Of a DNA stretch of 64,000 nucleotides, positions 62,994-64,000 are shown one piece after another. The stretch comes from Stagonosporopsis chrysanthemi (taxonomy: Eukaryota > Ascomycota > Dothideomycetes > Pleosporales > Didymellaceae): NCBI GenBank assembly GCA_022560025.1, contig JAFISE010000132.1, forward strand, positions 1 through 64,000, read 5' to 3'. The notes beneath the pieces are model-generated. The model searched no databases, had not been told where the DNA came from, and saw only the letters and a list, made by a program, of their open reading frames with translations. The translations under genes were made by a program, and so were the position numbers. How positions within the stretch are numbered: the stretch's first letter is position 1; the number at the start of each line of letters is the position of its first letter.

Positions 62994-64000
62994 CTACCCA
63001 ACGACCCATTGACATGCACATGGAGCATCCGCGTCACCTCGACTCGAGCGAGCACCAGCACCTGCTAATTCAAGGTCCACACTCTCACCATTCTCCTCAA
63101 GGCCGCCGTCCGAGCCAACAACTACTTTCTCACAATATGGTACACTCCCAGACGCTACCTTGCTCTCCACGAGCTTGAGCTTGTAAGGAAGTGCTGAGCT
63201 CGCCCCTGAAGCTGCGGCATCTGTGTCGGGCGCCGAGTCGCCTTTATTGCTAGCGTAGATGAGCCCCTCTAGAAGCGTGTCGTTGAATGTGCATCGCCAC
63301 AGCGGCTGTTCGGGTGGGAAGTTTGTGTGTCTAGGCTGGCCCTGCATGAGCGGCGAATTCACTCTCTCTTGCCCGAGCTGTTCTTCTCGCAAGATCACGG
63401 TACGGTTATACATGGCCGAGAAATGAAACTGCGCCTCATCGTCTGTCCCGTTCAGCGCTGTCAACGCGGTTGGTCCAATCTCCGGCGCCTGCTGACCGCA
63501 GTAAACACTTCTGTTCGAGGTTGGAGGGGGTCCCAGTGTCATCATGACCGGCGTTCTGTCATCCCCTAACGACGGCAGGATGCTAAGTTGCAGCAGGGTG
63601 TCGAATGCACACTGCCATGCTCTGGATTCATTACTACGGGCAAGGCATGCTGAGCTTTGCTGTTGAGGGTCATTAATGGGAACGGAAAAAGTCCCACGTT
63701 CAATGGGTCTGATCGAGCTAGTAAGTGTGTCGTTATCTCCCGTTTTCAGGACTTCGGACTGGTTACTGAAGCATGTATTAGCTCTTTTCTCAATTGCAAG
63801 AGGAGGTGTCTTGCTCTGCATGTTTAGACTTCGTGGTCAACAACGCCATGCCCACCGTAAGCAGTACCAGGCCTTGTAGGCCCAGAACGGCGAGCACGCG
63901 GTACTCCACAGACAACTTTCCCCAAGTGCGGGCCCAGAGAGATGTCGGTATGCTTGGTAATGGCTTTTCAAGTACTTCTTGCGTGCTGATGAAAACCTCC
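62994..64000 (-). pseudogene. membrane-anchored hypothetical protein (DUF7820-like), partial, frameshifted
   Basis: The C-terminal part (63821-62994) has EKRANTCFSNQSEVL, SIRPIERGTFSVPI and PQQQSSACLARSNESRAWQCAFDTLLQLSILP, followed by more cysteine-containing strands. This is the extracellular half of a large Dothideomycete membrane protein I associate with DUF7820. Upstream, 64000-63822 encodes the preceding segment in another frame: SIPTSLWARTWGKLSVEYRV and the membrane helix VLAVLGLQGLVLLTVGMALL. The two frames meet at 63820-63830 with a one-base offset. No intron fits without deleting the helix, so a frameshift is likely. The N-terminus lies outside the window. Either the gene is broken or there is a sequence error here. 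Confidence 0.6.

Overview
The window is nuclear DNA of a filamentous ascomycete. Genes are split by introns of about 48-80 bp with GTRNGT-like donors, CTRAC-type branch points and (C/T)AG acceptors. It carries secreted CAZymes, two Pth11-type receptors and a HET-like relic, together with conserved housekeeping genes. Gene style and family content suggest Dothideomycetes, but that is inference and no marker gene here proves it.

Two compartments are visible. The left part (about 1-21 kb) is sparse and decayed. It begins with a strongly AT-rich, TpA-rich island of the kind left by repeat-induced point mutation (RIP). It contains relics of a lipocalin-like gene, an alpha/beta-hydrolase, a Tc1/mariner element, a repeat-bearing hydrophobin-like gene, a GH16 glucanase and a histidine phosphatase. 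Intact genes are mixed in: a Pth11-like receptor, a secreted PAN/apple-like protein with a C-terminal carbohydrate-binding-type domain, an MDR oxidoreductase, a coiled-coil protein and a cupin.

The middle part (about 21.9-40.2 kb) is rich in secreted carbohydrate-active and accessory enzymes: a lactonase-fold beta-propeller, a GH43 enzyme, a GH54 alpha-L-arabinofuranosidase with CBM42 (abfB), a beta-lactamase-fold hydrolase, a second GH43, an eight-cysteine small secreted protein and a GMC oxidoreductase. Two of the products, and possibly three, act on arabinose- or xylose-decorated polymers. The abfB promoter carries two adjacent CGG palindromes of the type bound by Zn2Cys6 regulators.

The right part (about 33-64 kb) is mostly conserved core genome: RIO1 kinase, a COQ11-like protein and YAF9 (divergent pair), a Crh-type GPI-anchored transglycosidase, Cu/Zn superoxide dismutase, transaldolase, an SDR, a lysophosphatidic acid acyltransferase and a large membrane protein cut by the window end. 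Even here two multi-exon genes carry frameshifts or stops, and one gene is a nonsense-riddled relic. Several simple-sequence tracts and two minisatellites are present, one of them inside an intron.

No complete mobile element, rRNA, convincing tRNA or polyketide/nonribosomal peptide cluster was found.
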